Shown here: in pieces, positions 62,536 to 64,000 of the stretch
Layout: each line of letters opens with the position of its first letter
Numbering within the stretch: position 1 is the first letter of the stretch
Assembly: GCF_009379765.1 (NCBI RefSeq)
Contig: NZ_WHTD01000003.1
Coordinates: 1 to 64,000, forward strand
Length of the DNA: 64,000 bases
Source of the DNA: Actinophytocola sp.
GTDB taxonomy: Bacteria; Actinomycetota; Actinomycetes; Mycobacteriales; Pseudonocardiaceae
Direction: 5' to 3'
Translations under genes and position numbers: made by a program
Notes under the pieces: model-generated
Seen by the model: the letters and a program-made list of their open reading frames with translations, nothing else
Told to the model about the DNA's origin: nothing
Databases searched by the model: none

Positions 62536-63453
62536 ATGAAGCGCGTACTCGCCGGTGTGGCGACCGCTGTGGCGGCGGCGCTGACGCTGACGGCTTGTGG
62601 CAACTCGGATCCGCTCGCGGAGGACGACTCCGACTCCGGCAGCGGCGGTTCCAGCGAGACGATTTCGGTCGGGTCGGCCAACTTCCCCGAGAGCCAGCTG
62701 CTCGCGGAGATCTACGCGCAGGCCCTGGAGGCCAAGGGCGTGACGGTGTCGCGGGAGTTCGACCTCGGTAGCCGGGAGAAGTACTTCGACGGGCTCAAGG
62801 ACGGGTCGATCGACCTCATTCCGGAGTACACCGGCGTGCTGCTGCAGTTCATCAACAAGGAGGCCGAGGAGACCTCGCCGGACGAGGTGTACGCGGCGCT
62901 GCAGAAGGTGCTGCCCGCCAACCTGACCGTGCTGGACAAGGCGGCGGCCGAGGACAAGGACGCTGTGGTGGTCACCAAGGAGACCGCCGACAAGTGGAGC
63001 CTGAAGTCCATCGAGGACCTGGCGCCGCACTGCGCGGAGTCCGTGTTCGGTGCCGCGCCTGAGTTCAAGACGCGGCCGGACGGGATCCCCGGCATCGAGG
63101 CCACCTACAACTGCACGTTCAAGAGCTTCAGCTCCCTGGAGCCGGGCGCGATCACGACGAAGGCACTGCTCGACGGGACCGTCCAGGCGGCCGACATCTT
63201 CACGACGGACGCCGCCATCGAGGCGAACGGCCTGGTCGTGCTGGAGGACCCGAAGAACAACTTCGCCGCGCAGAACGTCGTGCCGCTGGTGAACAAGGAC
63301 AAGGCGAGCGACACGGTGAAGGAGGCGTTGAACGCGATCTCGGCGAAGCTGGACACGGACACGCTGCTGGACCTGAACGCGCGCCTGAACGCGCCGGACA
63401 AGCCGGACTACGCCGACGTCGCCGAGGAATGGCTGGGCGAGATCGGCGCTTAA
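62536..63453 (+). CDS. proX: Osmoprotectant ABC transporter substrate-binding lipoprotein ProX
   Basis: A 305-residue lipoprotein. Signal MKRVLAGVATAVAAALTLTAC with lipobox TLTAC, then an acidic Ser/Gly linker (SDSGSGGSSET). The ligand-binding domain starts ISVGSANFPESQLLAEIYAQ and includes LIPEYTGVLLQFINK, typical of OpuCC/ProX-type proteins that bind betaine, choline or carnitine. ATG 62536 is chosen because GAGGAG lies eight bases upstream; ATG 62521 adds five residues. It ends the four-gene operon 25 bases after proZ and converges on the IclR gene with overlapping stops. Confidence 0.92.
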   Translation: MKRVLAGVATAVAAALTLTACGNSDPLAEDDSDSGSGGSSETISVGSANFPESQLLAEIYAQALEAKGVTVSREFDLGSREKYFDGLKDGSIDLIPEYTGVLLQFINKEAEETSPDEVYAALQKVLPANLTVLDKAAAEDKDAVVVTKETADKWSLKSIEDLAPHCAESVFGAAPEFKTRPDGIPGIEATYNCTFKSFSSLEPGAITTKALLDGTVQAADIFTTDAAIEANGLVVLEDPKNNFAAQNVVPLVNKDKASDTVKEALNAISAKLDTDTLLDLNARLNAPDKPDYADVAEEWLGEIGA

Positions 63454-64000
63454 CCCCGCGAGTCCCCCGTTCGCGACCCGCGAGTCCCCCGTTCCCGACG
63501 ATCCGGAACGGGGGACTCGCCGGTTCTGGGAGGGGGACTCGCGGTGCCGCCGATGCGGGCGCTCAGCTCGGCGGCGGCGCGCAGGGTCTCGGTGGCCAGG
63601 TCGGGCCAGGTCTCGTCGCATTCGGGTTCGCACTCGTGTCGGAACGTGGTGCTGATGGCCGCGATCGGGTGGCCGGTGTGGTCCGCCACCGGCGCCGCCA
63701 CCGACGCGAAGCCGGACGTCACGTAGCCGTCCTCGACCGCCCAGCCCCGCTGCCGGCCGGCGGTGAGCAGCCGGCGCAGGTCGGGCAGGTGGACGGGCCC
63801 ACGCCCGGTCCGGTTGACGAAACTCTCCCGGCTGGGGAACAGCGCGCGCACCTGCGCCGCCGGCAGCAACCCCAGCATGGCCCGGCCGGACGCCGGCAGC
63901 TGCGCCGGCAACCGCACCCCGACGTCGGTCACCACGGTGGCGTGCGGGTGCGGCGCCTGCTCGCGGAGCAGGTACAAGGTCTCCCTCCCATGGAGAATCC
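63450..64000 (-). CDS. IclR family transcriptional regulator, C-terminal part (5' end outside window)
   Basis: The frame is open to the window edge and encodes the effector-binding domain of an IclR regulator: LHGRETLYLLREQ, VGVRLPAQLPASGRAMLGLL, WAVEDGYVTSGFASVAAPVA, HTGHPIAAISTTF and LRAAAELSARIGG. The conserved regulator ends near the GGT after that segment; the last 30 residues (TASPPPRTGESPVPD onwards) are translated from the family B repeats, so the natural stop has been displaced. The DNA-binding domain would lie beyond 64000. Its stop overlaps the proX stop. The target genes are not identifiable here. Confidence 0.85.
   Translation of the reverse strand, partial: ILHGRETLYLLREQAPHPHATVVTDVGVRLPAQLPASGRAMLGLLPAAQVRALFPSRESFVNRTGRGPVHLPDLRRLLTAGRQRGWAVEDGYVTSGFASVAAPVADHTGHPIAAISTTFRHECEPECDETWPDLATETLRAAAELSARIGGTASPPPRTGESPVPDRRERGTRGSRTGDSRG
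63458..63542. repeat. Family B 22-bp repeats forming an inverted pair
   Basis: GCGAGTCC at 63458 and 63480 and its complement GGACTCGC at 63513 and 63535 give two direct and two inverted units, each pair 22 bp apart, as at 42398-42471. The inner units form a perfect 15-bp stem (63480-63494 with 63506-63520) that can act as a terminator between proX and the IclR gene. Confidence 0.8.

Overview
The window is high-GC DNA from an actinobacterium. The order of its conserved genes matches the mycobacterial segment that runs from the metallopeptidase/manB region through mtrAB-lpqB, secA1, rsgA/aroA, sigH-rshA and pdtaS to whiB1. Gene content (Ni superoxide dismutase, MutL, mannose-activation genes) and many GTG/TTG starts with GTGA/ATGA overlaps fit a Pseudonocardiaceae-type organism (Amycolatopsis-like). 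That placement is inferred from recall of gene order, not from a search.

Layout. 1-7 kb: end of a large membrane protein, then a mannose-activation operon (manB, a Trm112-like zinc protein, a SIS-domain protein, manA). 7-13 kb: a cation diffusion facilitator, an amino-acid permease overlapping an orphan MutL, and a polytopic lipase-like protein. 13-18 kb: sahH, YdeI-like and META-domain genes, a DUF1266 gene, tmk. 18.9-28.5 kb: mtrA-mtrB-lpqB, comF, hpf with a long leader, secA. 28.7-36.6 kb: DUF6912, a SpoU methyltransferase, an Rv3235-type gene, an oxidoreductase/TetR pair with an AT-rich operator, pruA, a subtilase remnant, a lipoprotein and rsgA. 36.7-43.9 kb: aroA (frameshifted), a SRAP protein, a hydrolase, sigR-rsrA with a textbook SigR promoter, a biotinyl protein, pdtaS, whiB1, a lipid kinase. 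44.6-45.3 kb: a secreted trypsin-like protease.

45.3-53.4 kb is an accessory, partly decayed zone. It holds two separated pieces of a GNAT gene flanking an insertion, an IS30 transposase remnant, AraC/VOC genes, an intact GNAT, a TetR/epimerase pair with a palindromic operator, a flavin/PLP-oxidase-fold gene, an Imm5-like remnant, and broken xanthine dehydrogenase-family and imine-reductase-like genes. 53.6-64 kb: an unknown gene, the Ni superoxide dismutase with its maturation protease (probable CTG start), rmlC, malic enzyme, a PAS-GGDEF-EAL protein, a glycine-betaine-type ABC transporter (its ATPase gene frameshifted) and a partial IclR regulator.

Intergenic DNA carries three dispersed repeat families. 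One is a ~75-bp element with a conserved core and, in its best copy, a 27-bp palindrome. One is a 22-bp tandem repeat found in two convergent gene gaps. One is a GAGCGAGCT-type motif. Two conserved genes (aroA, proV) each carry a one-base frameshift in a C/G run, which looks more like assembly error than gene loss.
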